A stretch of 64,000 bases of DNA from Microbacterium sp. CGR2 (GCF_003626735.1 NZ_RBHX01000001.1:3410001-3474000), one strand, 5' to 3'. Shown: positions 17,343-25,266, counted from the stretch's first letter. The notes: generated from the sequence alone by a model not told the origin. Made by a program: numbers and translations.

Positions 17343-17714
17343 GACAGGCAAGAGCGCACGCTTTGTACTCCAGGATCGCCACGTCCAGGGAGGACTCCCC
17401 TGCCGATGACGGAGCCCCGAAACCGCCAGTTGATGGGTGCGATAACGGCCCAGCAAGCCAACTAAGTCCGTGGCTCAGCTCCCTCCCCGTCCGCGGCGGG
17501 CGAACCGTACCGCTATCCCCGCACCGATAACGAGGACGACCAGCACCACGCGTCCCCTCAGCGACATACTGTGAACAGACGGCAGCAGCGGGCGTTCGCC
17601 CCTCGGGGGCCAGCCAATCGACGGGTACGAATTCTCCTGCTCCACCCCAGGACAACAGGCACTGGTCAGGGCGGGTGTCTACGGCGAGTTCTTCGAAGCT
17701 CGCGCGCGAACCAA

Positions 17715-17734
17715 CCGTAAACGATCGTTTACGG
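17715..17734. repeat. Perfect 20-bp palindrome
   Basis: CCGTAAACGATCGTTTACGG reads the same on both strands. It has the form of an operator for a dimeric regulator, but no regulator gene flanks it and it falls within a gene remnant. Confidence 0.7.
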
Positions 17735-17765
17735 CAGACGACGGACCGGTGGCCGGTATCGCGCA

Positions 17766-17801
17766 TGCCGCGGGTGCCGCGGGTGCCGCGGGTGCCGCGG
17801 G
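17766..17801. repeat. 9-bp tandem repeat, four units
   Basis: Four exact copies of TGCCGCGGG at 17766, 17775, 17784 and 17793. In the remnant reading frame they encode Ala-Ala-Gly repeats. Such a tract is prone to slippage. Confidence 0.8.
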
Positions 17802-17885
17802 TGCTGGCACACCGTAGCGTTTCAGGCCAGCGATTCGAGACAGCCTTCAGCCGGGTTCGAGGAGCGGCGGGTAGCCTCGGGCACC

Positions 17886-18326
17886 ATGACTGACCAGCAA
17901 GCCGAGCGGAGCTCCCGGATCGTAACGACCGGGAGCTCGCTCGTGTACTTCGTCTTCGCCTGCCTTGCCGTGCTACACGTGCTGGCGATGCCCGTCTTCC
18001 AGTACTTCAGCGTCGCGGGCAACGCCGAGTACGCGTGCATCATGGGACCCGTCCCACCAGACGCCGCGGTTCAAGGAGAGGTGTCGCTCGTCGAAGGACA
18101 CAAGACAGCCTTCCCTGCCGGCAGGTACTGCGAGTTGGAAAGCATTTCGGGCGAGCCACTGACCTATCAGACCGGATGGGTCATAACGATGATCGCGTGT
18201 GTCGCAACCCTCATCGTTGCCTGGGTGACCGTGCTCGCGATTCGACGGCGGCGACCGCGCAACATTCTCGTCGCGCTCGTCCCCGCGGCGTTGACGCTGC
18301 TCGCATGGGTTGCGGTGTTCGTGTAG
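17886..18326 (+). CDS. Small membrane protein, cysteine-loop family copy 2
   Basis: A 146-residue protein of the same family as 1431-1865 and 19143-19589. After an N-terminal ERSSR...GSSLVY segment come a membrane helix (about 24-43), an extracytoplasmic loop with NAEYACIMG and FPAGRYCELES...YQTGW, and two further helices flanking IRRRRPRN. The loop cysteines are conserved. Codons 7-18 contain a perfect inverted repeat (GAGCTCCCGG, 17909-17918, against 17929-17938) also present in the truncated copy at 24805. Function unknown. Confidence 0.65.
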   Translation: MTDQQAERSSRIVTTGSSLVYFVFACLAVLHVLAMPVFQYFSVAGNAEYACIMGPVPPDAAVQGEVSLVEGHKTAFPAGRYCELESISGEPLTYQTGWVITMIACVATLIVAWVTVLAIRRRRPRNILVALVPAALTLLAWVAVFV

Positions 18327-18585
18327 CGCTGCGCTTCGCGGCTTCTCCGGCTCCCCTCGGTAGAGCTGTCCCGGACTGTCGAAGTAGTGGAGCCGCTGCG
18401 ATTCGGCGACTACCATCGCGCCGGATGCCGCTACCGCGACTGCGCCGGCGGTATCGCGAGCGATGATGCGATGACGCAGTTCGGAACGAAGGGGATTGAG
18501 CCGTGTCGACGTGGAGCGACGACACCTGAGCGCGCTGGCGAGATCAGTAGAGTCGTACGGGTACTTTCACTCCGAGGGAGACGCA

Positions 18586-19062
18586 ATGACGGCAGAGCCC
18601 ACCATTCAACGGCGAGATTACAATCCCGGGCCGCGGGTCGGAATCACGTTCTCCACGTTTGATCTGCTGCACGCAGGGCACATCATGATGCTCGCCGAAG
18701 CGAAGCGTCAGTGCGACTACCTCATCTGTGGGTTGCAGATGGATCCGACTCTGGATCGTCCCGAGAAGAACGCGCCGACGCAGGCTGTAGTTGAGCGGTA
18801 CATCCAGCTCCGCGGCTGCCGGTACGTGGACGAGATCGTGCCGTACTCGACCGAGCAGGACCTCGAGGACATCCTCCGATCGTTTAAACTCGACGTGCGC
18901 ATCGTGGGCGACGAATATGCGGACCGTGGCTTCACCGGGCGCGAATACTGTGAGGCGAGTGGCATCGAGTTGTACTTCAACGGCAGGGACCACCGTTTCT
19001 CCAGCTCGGGCCTCCGAAAGATCGTCGCGGAGAAGGAAGCGGAACGAGTCGCCAGAATCTGA
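18586..19062 (+). CDS. TagD-like cytidylyltransferase family protein
   Basis: A 158-residue nucleotidyltransferase of the glycerol-3-phosphate cytidylyltransferase type. The CTP-binding TFDLLHAGHIMML segment holds the HxGH signature as HAGH (residues 29-32), and the C-terminal HRFSSSGLRKI corresponds to the conserved RxxxxSTS loop. Compared with TagD it has an insert ending in REYCEASGIELYFNG. It would join a phosphorylated alcohol or sugar to CMP. GGGAG precedes the ATG at 18586. It stands alone, without teichoic-acid genes, so the acceptor is not known. Confidence 0.8.
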   Translation: MTAEPTIQRRDYNPGPRVGITFSTFDLLHAGHIMMLAEAKRQCDYLICGLQMDPTLDRPEKNAPTQAVVERYIQLRGCRYVDEIVPYSTEQDLEDILRSFKLDVRIVGDEYADRGFTGREYCEASGIELYFNGRDHRFSSSGLRKIVAEKEAERVARI

Positions 19063-19142
19063 CCGTAGGAGCGTCATCAATCACGGCGTTCCCAGGTGGT
19101 GGATGCCAGGCTAGGCAGCCACGGTACGGAGGGGTTCGGTGA

Positions 19143-19589
19143 GTGATGCGCGAGTCTGGTGATCAGAGTGGTGTGCAGGCGGGGTGGGTGATCGTTGCGG
19201 CGTGCGCCGTTGCCGCTCTATCGGTGTGGTTCGCGATGGCCTCCGCATACGCGGATGCCCGGGAGATCGAGGGGCAATGCTTCCAGAATTCGCCGCCCTC
19301 CGCCGTTGTGACAGAGGATGCTTCCGCCTTCGAATCGGATCGGACCGCTCTCCCCGCTGGTCGTTCATGCGTGTACGACGCGCAGGGCGGAGGGACTGTG
19401 TCGACACAGACAGGGTGGCCCACGACGATCGCCGCGTTCGCCGGAACCGGCATTGCTGCGCTCGCGCTCGGGCTGGCGTTCGTCCGTCGTCGCCGGATGA
19501 ACGCGATGCAGCACGTCCTCACGAGTTCTGCGCTCCTTGCGGTCTGCCTCGGGTGGGTGTCGATCGTGATTTTCGCATCGAAGGGATGA
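19143..19589 (+). CDS. Small membrane protein, cysteine-loop family copy 3
   Basis: A 148-residue protein closest to the 1431-1865 product: DAREIEGQCFQ, LPAGRSCVYD..GGTVSTQTG and RRRRMNAMQ match its DSREIDGACFR, MPIGRACIYE..GGTITVQTG and RWKRLTPMQ. It has one N-terminal membrane helix, a cysteine-bearing extracytoplasmic loop and two C-terminal helices. GGAGGGG ends 8 bases before the GTG at 19143; an ATG follows immediately at 19146. Function unknown. Confidence 0.65.
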   Translation: MMRESGDQSGVQAGWVIVAACAVAALSVWFAMASAYADAREIEGQCFQNSPPSAVVTEDASAFESDRTALPAGRSCVYDAQGGGTVSTQTGWPTTIAAFAGTGIAALALGLAFVRRRRMNAMQHVLTSSALLAVCLGWVSIVIFASKG

Positions 19590-19769
19590 TTTTTCTCACC
19601 AGACACCATCGTGCTCTTCGTCTTCACTCTGCTGAGCGCCCGCCCCGCTGGTGCTCGCTTCGATGAGTAGTCCGACCTCTGCTGAGGAACGGCATCATCG
19701 GAGCGTCGACAAGCTTGCGCCAGGCACAGATACTCTGGCGTTGCTGACGGCCCCCATTAGGCTGACGGC

Positions 19770-20171
19770 GTGACCCTCCAGCCACTGCCCGCGAGAGATG
19801 TCCGCTTGCGTGGCACCCGAACCGCGTTCTGGGTGATCGCAGCCTTCGGTATCCCTGCGGCTGCCGTAGCGTGGAACTGGTACGCACTCGCGCAATTCGA
19901 GGCTCAATCCGAACAGAGCAAGGCACTCTCGGCCCAGACCACGATGGCGGGTTTCGCGGAAGTCTGGGGTGGTGTACCGCTGGTTCTCGCCCACATCGTC
20001 GGGTTGGTCACGCTCTTCGTCCTCGGATGGAAGGGCTATCGAGGTCGCGGCATCGCTCTTGCGATGGGCGCCGTCGTCATCGCATCTGTCATCGGCATCG
20101 GCATCACGCAGCTGCTCTGGGCCGGCGAGCTGTTCCAACTCGGCATCGACAACGACGTGTACGTGCCCTGA
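19770..20171 (+). CDS. Hypothetical membrane protein
   Basis: A 133-residue protein with three membrane helices (about residues 17-40, 68-88 and 93-113) and a GTG start with only a weak ribosome site. No family is recognised. It sits in a run of single small membrane-protein genes, each apparently with its own promoter. Confidence 0.5.
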   Translation: MTLQPLPARDVRLRGTRTAFWVIAAFGIPAAAVAWNWYALAQFEAQSEQSKALSAQTTMAGFAEVWGGVPLVLAHIVGLVTLFVLGWKGYRGRGIALAMGAVVIASVIGIGITQLLWAGELFQLGIDNDVYVP

Positions 20172-20334
20172 GGCAGCGGCCCATCACTACGTCGGGTGCC
20201 ACGTTTCGACGCCTCCAGCGGCGGAGCCACGGCATCCGCCTTTCGCCAATGTGGGCGGGTTCATAAAAAGACCTTCGCGCGAACGAACCGCCCACCGGCA
20301 GATGGCCCCTCAACCTGTCGAAAGGAATCACGAC

Positions 20335-20778
20335 ATGACACTCCAACGTGATGAATCCCCAAATCCCTCGTTTCCCATCGATCCGTCGGAGAACGTGATC
20401 GTGCGATCAAACGGGCAGTACTGGGCCCCTCGGCGCCGCGGTGGATGGCGAGCCGTGAAACCAATGTCGGAATCCGAGATGCATTCTCGCGATAGTCGCG
20501 CCATCGGCCTTACTGTCGGTGGAGCCTGCGGGATCTTCGCCGGTTGGATCTTCTCGGTCGTCGTGGACTGGTGGGCGTGGAGCTCCTTGGCGGGTCTGCT
20601 CATCAGCCTGACGGGCGCCATCGCACTGATCGCAGGTGCGATCCTGCTCATCCGGCAGCGTCGATTCGTGGCCTTCGTCGTGCCTGCCCAGGGAGACCTG
20701 TTCGGCATGGCCCAGCACATCGACGGACTCCCCAAGCTCATCGATCTCGACACGCCACCCTCCGATGTCCATCAGTAG
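20335..20778 (+). CDS. Hypothetical membrane protein
   Basis: A 147-residue protein with a hydrophilic N-terminal 55 residues (QYWAPRRRGGWRAVKPMS), two membrane helices (about 58-78 and 84-105) and a hydrophilic tail. AAAGGA lies 7 bases before the ATG at 20335, which supports that start. No family is recognised. Confidence 0.6.
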   Translation: MTLQRDESPNPSFPIDPSENVIVRSNGQYWAPRRRGGWRAVKPMSESEMHSRDSRAIGLTVGGACGIFAGWIFSVVVDWWAWSSLAGLLISLTGAIALIAGAILLIRQRRFVAFVVPAQGDLFGMAQHIDGLPKLIDLDTPPSDVHQ

Positions 20779-21240
20779 GGTCAGAGCTTACTGAGCCCGG
20801 TCAGCTCGTCCGCGGCGCCGACCCGTGGGAGCTGAACGACCCAGATCTCATCCCCGAGAGCGAGTGCCTGGAGGGTCGACCCCGCGCATCTTCGACGACT
20901 CCCCACCGTCGACTCGTCTGGCCCGACGCTGCTCGAACCCCATCGCGTAGTCGGGGCAGACCCCTCCCCGAGAGACTCGTACACAGAAGTACACTGGGTA
21001 CACAGGAATTCACAGGAGGTAGTCGATGCGACCCTTCTTCCGCTGCCCCGTATCGCGCACGCACCACGGCCCGCGCATGGACATTCTCGGAGGACGAGCT
21101 CGACGCTCTCCGTAGCGAGCTCAAGACTCGATCGCTTCGGATCCTGTCCGAATGGGAGCACGGACGGCATCGCGTTCATCGTCACCGATGGCCGTGTGTG
21201 AGGGTTCTGAGTGGCCCTCGCCGCCGTGTTTCGTCGCGAG
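20779..21240. other. Intergenic region, possible degraded toxin-antitoxin locus
   Basis: No intact gene is supported. On the minus strand the last 30 or so codons ending near 20781 (LGDEIWVVQLPRVGAADEL) look like the tail of a real protein. On the plus strand GTACAC repeats at 20979, 20989 and 20998, spaced about 10 bases, precede AGGAGG and a 29-codon frame starting at 21026. The arrangement resembles small antitoxin promoters but the coding parts are broken. Confidence 0.3.
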
Positions 21241-22422
21241 CTATTCAGTTGCAATGTCGCTTGCTTTGGCGGAACTGTCCGCCGGCACAGGCACTGTCGC
21301 TCGAACGACCCATGCGCCCTGTGAAGGCCCCGCTTCGAGCGACCCGCCATGTTGCGAGAGCCGTTGTCGTCCCCGCCACAGACCCCGGCCTCCCGAAGTC
21401 GCTGCGCCGCCAGCTACGCCCGGGGCTAGGGCATTTTCAACGAGGAGCGTCACGCTGTCGGGACGGTCGAGAATGCGGATGCTCGCGAACTGCGACGTGG
21501 GGGCATGTTTGATGATGTTCGTGACTGCCTCGATCGCGATCTCGATGAGGAGCCGCTCCGCCGTAGGTGACAGACACTGATTGTCGTCGGATGCCGACAC
21601 TGTTGTCGGTATCCCCGCGTCCTTCAGCAGGTCGCCGAGCGTGGCGATAGCTTCCGCCACCTGCCCGTTGTATCGAAGGGCGCGCGACGCTGGCGCTTCG
21701 GTCTGGGTGTCGCGCATCAGCGAGAGCAGTGACTGAATGCTCCCAAGTGCGCGCTCAGCCGAGTCCTCAATCGTGGTGAGTGAAACGGTACGCGCATCCT
21801 TATCGGGCTGCTTGGGTAGCGCACGGGCGTGGAAGAGGATGAGTGTGAGGTCGTGCGCGATGCCGTCGTGGAGCTCGTCGGCGATCCTCTCCTGCTCTTC
21901 ACGGGCGATCAGTTCGAGGTCCTGCTCGACCCGCGCACGCTCCGCGATGAAGATCCCTTCCCGTGTGGCCAGGAGCCGGAATGCCAACCCTGCAAGCAGT
22001 GCGATCGCGGCGATCCCCGCAATCCCGAACATGCCCCCTTCAGCGAGCGTCGTGCCCGTGGCAGCGATGTAGGCCGTCAGAGTGGCGACGAGAAGCGAGT
22101 GCGTAATGACCACCCATGGCGCGCAGGTTGCAGCGACGAGGCTTAGCGCAATCGCGAGCTCCAGAACGTCACCGCCGCTTCCGGTGAAGATCACCCCGAC
22201 GCCGCTGATGATCATGATTGCAAAGGCGGCGGTCAGCGGGTGCCAGGCGAAGGCGGCAAGACCTGCGTAGAACGCCATCGCCAGGAGATCGGAGCGGGTG
22301 AAGCGCCCGCTGGAGATGATGAACCCAACAGCGATGAATACGAGCACTCCGACAGACGCGACGAGCAGGACCCTGACGACCGGATGGAGTGAGCGTTGCT
22401 CCCAGAACCCGCGCGAGAGCAT
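21241..22422 (-). CDS. NarL-type sensor histidine kinase
   Basis: A 393-residue membrane kinase. Five to six hydrophobic segments fill residues 10-150, a short coiled helix follows, and the HisKA_3 dimerisation motif ADELHDGIAHDLT carries the phospho-acceptor His185. The ATPase domain has an N box (EAVTNIIKHA), but its glycine loop is unusual (GGRGLWRGRQRL rather than GLxGMRER). It should phosphorylate the response regulator encoded divergently at 22756. The start is uncertain: the frame stays open to 22566 and no ribosome site is obvious. A peptide gene lies 70 bases upstream on the same strand. Confidence 0.8.
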   Translation of the reverse strand: MLSRGFWEQRSLHPVVRVLLVASVGVLVFIAVGFIISSGRFTRSDLLAMAFYAGLAAFAWHPLTAAFAIMIISGVGVIFTGSGGDVLELAIALSLVAATCAPWVVITHSLLVATLTAYIAATGTTLAEGGMFGIAGIAAIALLAGLAFRLLATREGIFIAERARVEQDLELIAREEQERIADELHDGIAHDLTLILFHARALPKQPDKDARTVSLTTIEDSAERALGSIQSLLSLMRDTQTEAPASRALRYNGQVAEAIATLGDLLKDAGIPTTVSASDDNQCLSPTAERLLIEIAIEAVTNIIKHAPTSQFASIRILDRPDSVTLLVENALAPGVAGGAATSGGRGLWRGRQRLSQHGGSLEAGPSQGAWVVRATVPVPADSSAKASDIATE

Positions 22423-22492
22423 CGTTCGCCGGATGGATAGCCGGGCGCTGTCCCCGCTACTCAGCACTCGTGAGGTGTGCGGGTTCGACCGG

Positions 22493-22597
22493 TCAGGCAC
22501 AGATGCCGAGAACCTTGCACATCCAATCTCCGAGATCGGCGTTGTCCGCGATGGTGAACAGAGCAAGCGTTCCGATGTCGTACAGATTCAGGCCCAT
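22493..22597 (-). CDS. 34-residue peptide upstream of the histidine kinase
   Basis: An intact 35-codon frame with AAGGAG six bases before its ATG at 22597. The peptide has a hydrophobic middle (IGTLALFTIADN) and ends GDWMCKVLGICA with cysteines at 27 and 33. It lies on the kinase strand with 70 bases to the kinase start, so both are probably co-transcribed. A signalling peptide or small bacteriocin is conceivable, but no processing enzyme is adjacent. It matches no family I recognise. Confidence 0.5.
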   Translation of the reverse strand: MGLNLYDIGTLALFTIADNADLGDWMCKVLGICA

Positions 22598-22710
22598 GTA
22601 GAACTCCTTACGATCGGTCGCTGAAACACCTGCTCGATGTTGAGCCCCGGGCGCGACCTGGATGTGCTCCCGCCATATTCGTGTGCCGCCCTGAGTCCCG
22701 GAATCATGGC

Positions 22711-22723
22711 CCCAGGGCTACAG
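22711..22723. promoter_or_regulatory. Response-regulator box, copy 1
   Basis: CCCAGGGCTACAG in the divergent region between the peptide/kinase and response-regulator genes. AGGGCTACAG is identical to part of the palindromic site at 23440-23456. Confidence 0.45.
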
Positions 22724-22755
22724 CTTGCCAATCGGTGACGCGATACGGTTTCCGG

Positions 22756-23406
22756 GTGGCTGAAGCGGTGAAGGTGCTGATCGTCGACGATGACGCACTC
22801 GTGCGGCATGCTCTTCGGGCATTCATTTCTGTCGACGAGCGCGTGACCCTCGTCGGCGAAGCCAGCGATGGCGCCGAGGTCGTGGATGCGTGCAAGAGGC
22901 TTTCCCCTGATGTCGTCCTGATGGACATCAAGATGGCGGACGTCAACGGCGTGGAGGCGACGCGACGAGTTCTAGAGTGGAACCCGCGCTGTCGAGTCGT
23001 GGCGCTGACGACCTTTACCACGGAGTGGCGTGCTCTCGAGGTACTGCGCGCGGGCGCCAGTGGCTATCTGGTCAAGAACTCTGCCCCAGACGACATCATC
23101 GCCGCCATCCTTTCGGCGCACGCCGGCGACCGTGTTGTCTCCCCCGAAGTGCAGTCGAGATTCGTGCGCACGATGATCGAGTCGGGCGATATGGAGCCTG
23201 TGGATGCGCCCGCTCTCAGCCACCGTGAACATCAGATCATCGAGCTGATCGCGAAGGGCCTGTCGAACGCCGAAATCGCGCATGAACTGCACTACGCCGA
23301 GGGCACCGTGAAAGCTGACATCCGGCGCATCAATCAGATTTGGAACGTTGACAACCGCCTGCAGATCGTCCTGCGGGCAACAGCGATCGGAATCATCAGC
23401 CTGTAG
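22756..23406 (+). CDS. LuxR/NarL-type response regulator
   Basis: A 216-residue two-domain regulator. The receiver domain (residues 5-120) has the acidic pair at DDD 11-13, phospho-acceptor Asp57 in VLMDIKM and Lys107 in YLVKNS. The C-terminal LuxR helix-turn-helix (about 155-210) reads LSHREHQIIELIAKGLSNAE and YAEGTVKADIRRI. It is the partner of the divergent kinase. The GTG at 22756 was chosen because the receiver fold begins directly after it; the frame is open further upstream without similarity. Confidence 0.85.
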   Translation: MAEAVKVLIVDDDALVRHALRAFISVDERVTLVGEASDGAEVVDACKRLSPDVVLMDIKMADVNGVEATRRVLEWNPRCRVVALTTFTTEWRALEVLRAGASGYLVKNSAPDDIIAAILSAHAGDRVVSPEVQSRFVRTMIESGDMEPVDAPALSHREHQIIELIAKGLSNAEIAHELHYAEGTVKADIRRINQIWNVDNRLQIVLRATAIGIISL

Positions 23407-23439
23407 CGCCAGGCGGGTGCGGTCGCGATCCATCACAGA

Positions 23440-23456
23440 TAGCCCTAGGGCTACAG
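23440..23456. promoter_or_regulatory. Response-regulator box, copy 2 (palindrome)
   Basis: TAGCCCTAGGGCTA (23440-23453) is a perfect 14-bp palindrome. Extended to CCTAGGGCTACAG it repeats the box at 22711. It lies after the response-regulator stop and 105 bases before the next gene, so it probably controls the three-gene cassette that follows. Confidence 0.5.
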
Positions 23457-23561
23457 TGCTCGACGATCTCTTGCCCCCTGCCTCCGTGTCCCAACATGAT
23501 GCGTATGTCCGACATCTGGATTGGGCATCACCGCCACACGCTCACGACGGGCAGGGATGAA

Positions 23562-23771
23562 ATGACGATAACTACTTCACGCCTCGCGGTGTCCTTGCCT
23601 CTCGTCGGCGCCGCGTTTCTGACGATGGCGATTCTCTTGCCTGTCGAGCTCGCGATAGCGGCATGGCTGCTTGCCATGCTCAGTTTCGCGGCCGCCGTGG
23701 TGTGCGCGATCATCGTCGGACGGCGACGCAACCCCGCGCTTCTCGCCGTTCAGCAAGGAGGATCGAAATGA
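23562..23771 (+). CDS. Small two-helix membrane protein of the secreted-protein cassette
   Basis: A 69-residue protein consisting almost entirely of two membrane helices (about residues 9-27 and 31-52) followed by a basic turn GRRRNPALL. AGGGA lies 6 bases before the ATG at 23562; a longer frame upstream is unlikely because it runs through the palindrome-to-gene leader without a ribosome site. Its stop overlaps the next start (ATGA). It probably works with the two downstream products. Confidence 0.6.
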   Translation: MTITTSRLAVSLPLVGAAFLTMAILLPVELAIAAWLLAMLSFAAAVVCAIIVGRRRNPALLAVQQGGSK

Positions 23772-24103
23772 CCGCAGATGTTCACCAGGCGGACCCGCAG
23801 ATCGCAGGGACCGGCCGCGGACGCGTGATTGCAAGCTACGTTCTCGCCAGCCTCGTGGTTCTGGCGCTGACGCTCCGATTCCCTCCCGGCGATTTCACCG
23901 GATGGATGGCAACCAGTCTCAGCACTCCCCTCTGGGTGGCGTATCTGATCCTGGCGGCCATCTCGCTGGTGGGGTTCCTCCTCACTCTCAACCTCGAGCG
24001 TCGCTACGGGCGCTCGGGCGCGCGGTGGATGAACCTCATCCTGCTCGTCGGCACGTTGCTATCGACGGTGGGGGAGCTAATAACCGGTTCATCAAAGGGA
24101 TGA
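23768..24103 (+). CDS. Small three-helix membrane protein of the secreted-protein cassette
   Basis: A 111-residue membrane protein with helices at about 18-38, 54-74 and 85-104 and the motif FPPGDFTGWMATSLSTPLW between the first two. Overlaps the upstream gene by 4 bases and nearly abuts the downstream secreted protein, so all three should be made together. No family recognised; an export, immunity or anchoring role is possible but unproven. Confidence 0.6.
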   Translation: MTADVHQADPQIAGTGRGRVIASYVLASLVVLALTLRFPPGDFTGWMATSLSTPLWVAYLILAAISLVGFLLTLNLERRYGRSGARWMNLILLVGTLLSTVGELITGSSKG

Positions 24104-24105
24104 GA

Positions 24106-24765
24106 ATGAAGAATCAGAAGAAGACTGTAGTTGGAGCGGTCGCTCTGCTGGCGCTCTCGCTGGCCATGCCGCAGACGGCGTCTGCGAACGAGACGCAAAG
24201 CAACCTCGAGGATGAGGTTGCAGCCATCATCGGCGCTGAGATCCAGGCGGATGTCGATCCCAACGAAGCAGGGATCATCTCGTTCGGCACGCCAGATGTG
24301 ACGGTCACTGCGCAGACCGCGAACGAGTTCAACAACGATCCCGAAGCGATCGCCGACGCGTTCTTCCAGGGCGTGCAGGACGAGCTCGCTGAATCCCCCG
24401 AGCCGACGCCTCCGCCCCTCACGACATTCGGCACCGGAACCTACGTCGCCGATCAGAACGTGACAGTTCCCTCCCTGGGAATCGCGTGGATCGCGCAGAA
24501 GCTGAACTACAACATCTCCGGCAGCTACATCAACAGCCTCTCGAAGAGCGGCAGCTCGTACATGTACGGCATCGCGCTCGGTACGTGGTCGCACAACAGC
24601 ACCACGACCACGCTGAAGAGGTCGCGCACCTGTGTCGCGACGCAGATGTCCGGGGTGTTCCGTTACACGGTCAATGGGGTGGGGATCCACCTCCCGGCGA
24701 ATGTCCTCGCCTCTGACGCAGCGAGCGGCGGCGGCCTGCACAGCGTGACCTACCACGACTGCTGA
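24106..24765 (+). CDS. Secreted cysteine-containing protein
   Basis: A 219-residue protein with a clear Sec signal peptide (KNQKK, hydrophobic core, cleavage expected after ASA near residue 27). The mature part has an acidic N-terminal half with a PEPTPPPL hinge near residue 105 and a Ser/Thr/Gly-rich C-terminal domain (ISGSYINSLSKSG, GTWSHNSTTTT) containing two cysteines, one of them the last residue. The ATG at 24106 was preferred to 24100 because AAAGGG lies 5 to 8 bases before it. Domain of unknown function; a secreted effector or bacteriocin-like protein is a guess from context. Confidence 0.65.
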   Translation: MKNQKKTVVGAVALLALSLAMPQTASANETQSNLEDEVAAIIGAEIQADVDPNEAGIISFGTPDVTVTAQTANEFNNDPEAIADAFFQGVQDELAESPEPTPPPLTTFGTGTYVADQNVTVPSLGIAWIAQKLNYNISGSYINSLSKSGSSYMYGIALGTWSHNSTTTTLKRSRTCVATQMSGVFRYTVNGVGIHLPANVLASDAASGGGLHSVTYHDC

Positions 24766-24804
24766 GTCGATACGGATGCAGGCCTTTGGCATGCACGATC
24801 GCCG

Positions 24805-24876
24805 GTGACCAACCAGCGGATCGAACGGAGCTCCCGGGCAATCAAGCCCGGGAGCTCTCTCGTGTACGGGGTCTGA
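24805..24876 (+). pseudogene. Truncated N-terminus of the cysteine-loop membrane family
   Basis: A 23-codon frame from GTG reads TNQRIERSSR...GSSLVYGV and stops. It aligns with the first 23 residues of the 17886 gene (TDQQAERSSR...GSSLVYFV). It carries the same inverted repeat, here with 12-bp arms: GAGCTCCCGGGC (24828-24839) against 24846-24857 around a 6-base loop. The rest of the gene is missing. The hairpin may now act as the terminator of the secreted-protein cassette. Confidence 0.65.
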
Positions 24877-25266
24877 GACCGCTGGGGCTGCTCCCGCTTC
24901 AAGCCCTTTCGCGCGCCCCTGCTCAGGGGCCGAGCTAGATGATCAGCACGCGCGCATCCAGCATCTCGATCAAGTCCGCGTGTCGCACTCCGTGCCCAGT
25001 AACCACGCGAAACGCGCTCTCACCTGCTGAGCCACATCTCACTTCCCTGTCTGGCCCTTTACCGACGATAAGACCACTTATCGCAACTATCCGGCGCAGT
25101 CCCCTTCGCTCGAGGCCCGCAGGGTGGCGGCACTCTGATCTGCGTGCGGGTGCCGCCGCAGCGAAGGCTGGTCTCGGGTTTCGGCGATCTCGCGGTGACT
25201 TGAATCTTGCGCCGCTGCCGCCCTGGGGCGAGCTCCCCTCTAAGGGGCGCATCAGTCGAATCTCAA
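24877..25266. other. Intergenic boundary region
   Basis: About 390 bases between the accessory region and the aromatic island. A short hairpin (GCCCCTG/CAGGGGC, 24915-24930) is visible. A minus-strand frame ending at 24935 contains GESAFRVVTGHGVRHADLIE, which may be a fragment of a lost gene; I cannot name it. Confidence 0.35.

Larger units (their letters stand above)
17343..17885. other. Intergenic region with gene remnant
   Basis: About 540 bases without an intact gene. A plus-strand frame ending at the TAG at 17815-17817 encodes a coherent-looking stretch (DGYEFSCSTPGQQALVRAG ... GEFFEARARTNRK ... ending in AAG repeats) but has no start codon, so it looks like the tail of a deleted gene. 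It contains the palindrome and the tandem repeat listed separately. Confidence 0.45.

Noticed and set aside
17766..17801. Short tandem repeat as part of a CRISPR or origin
   Set aside because: Units are only 9 bases without spacers, and there are no cas genes or DnaA boxes nearby.
24828..24857. Treating this hairpin simply as a rho-independent terminator
   Set aside because: There is no U-tract and the same inverted repeat is found inside the coding start of the intact 17886 gene, so a coding origin explains it better, although it may terminate as well.
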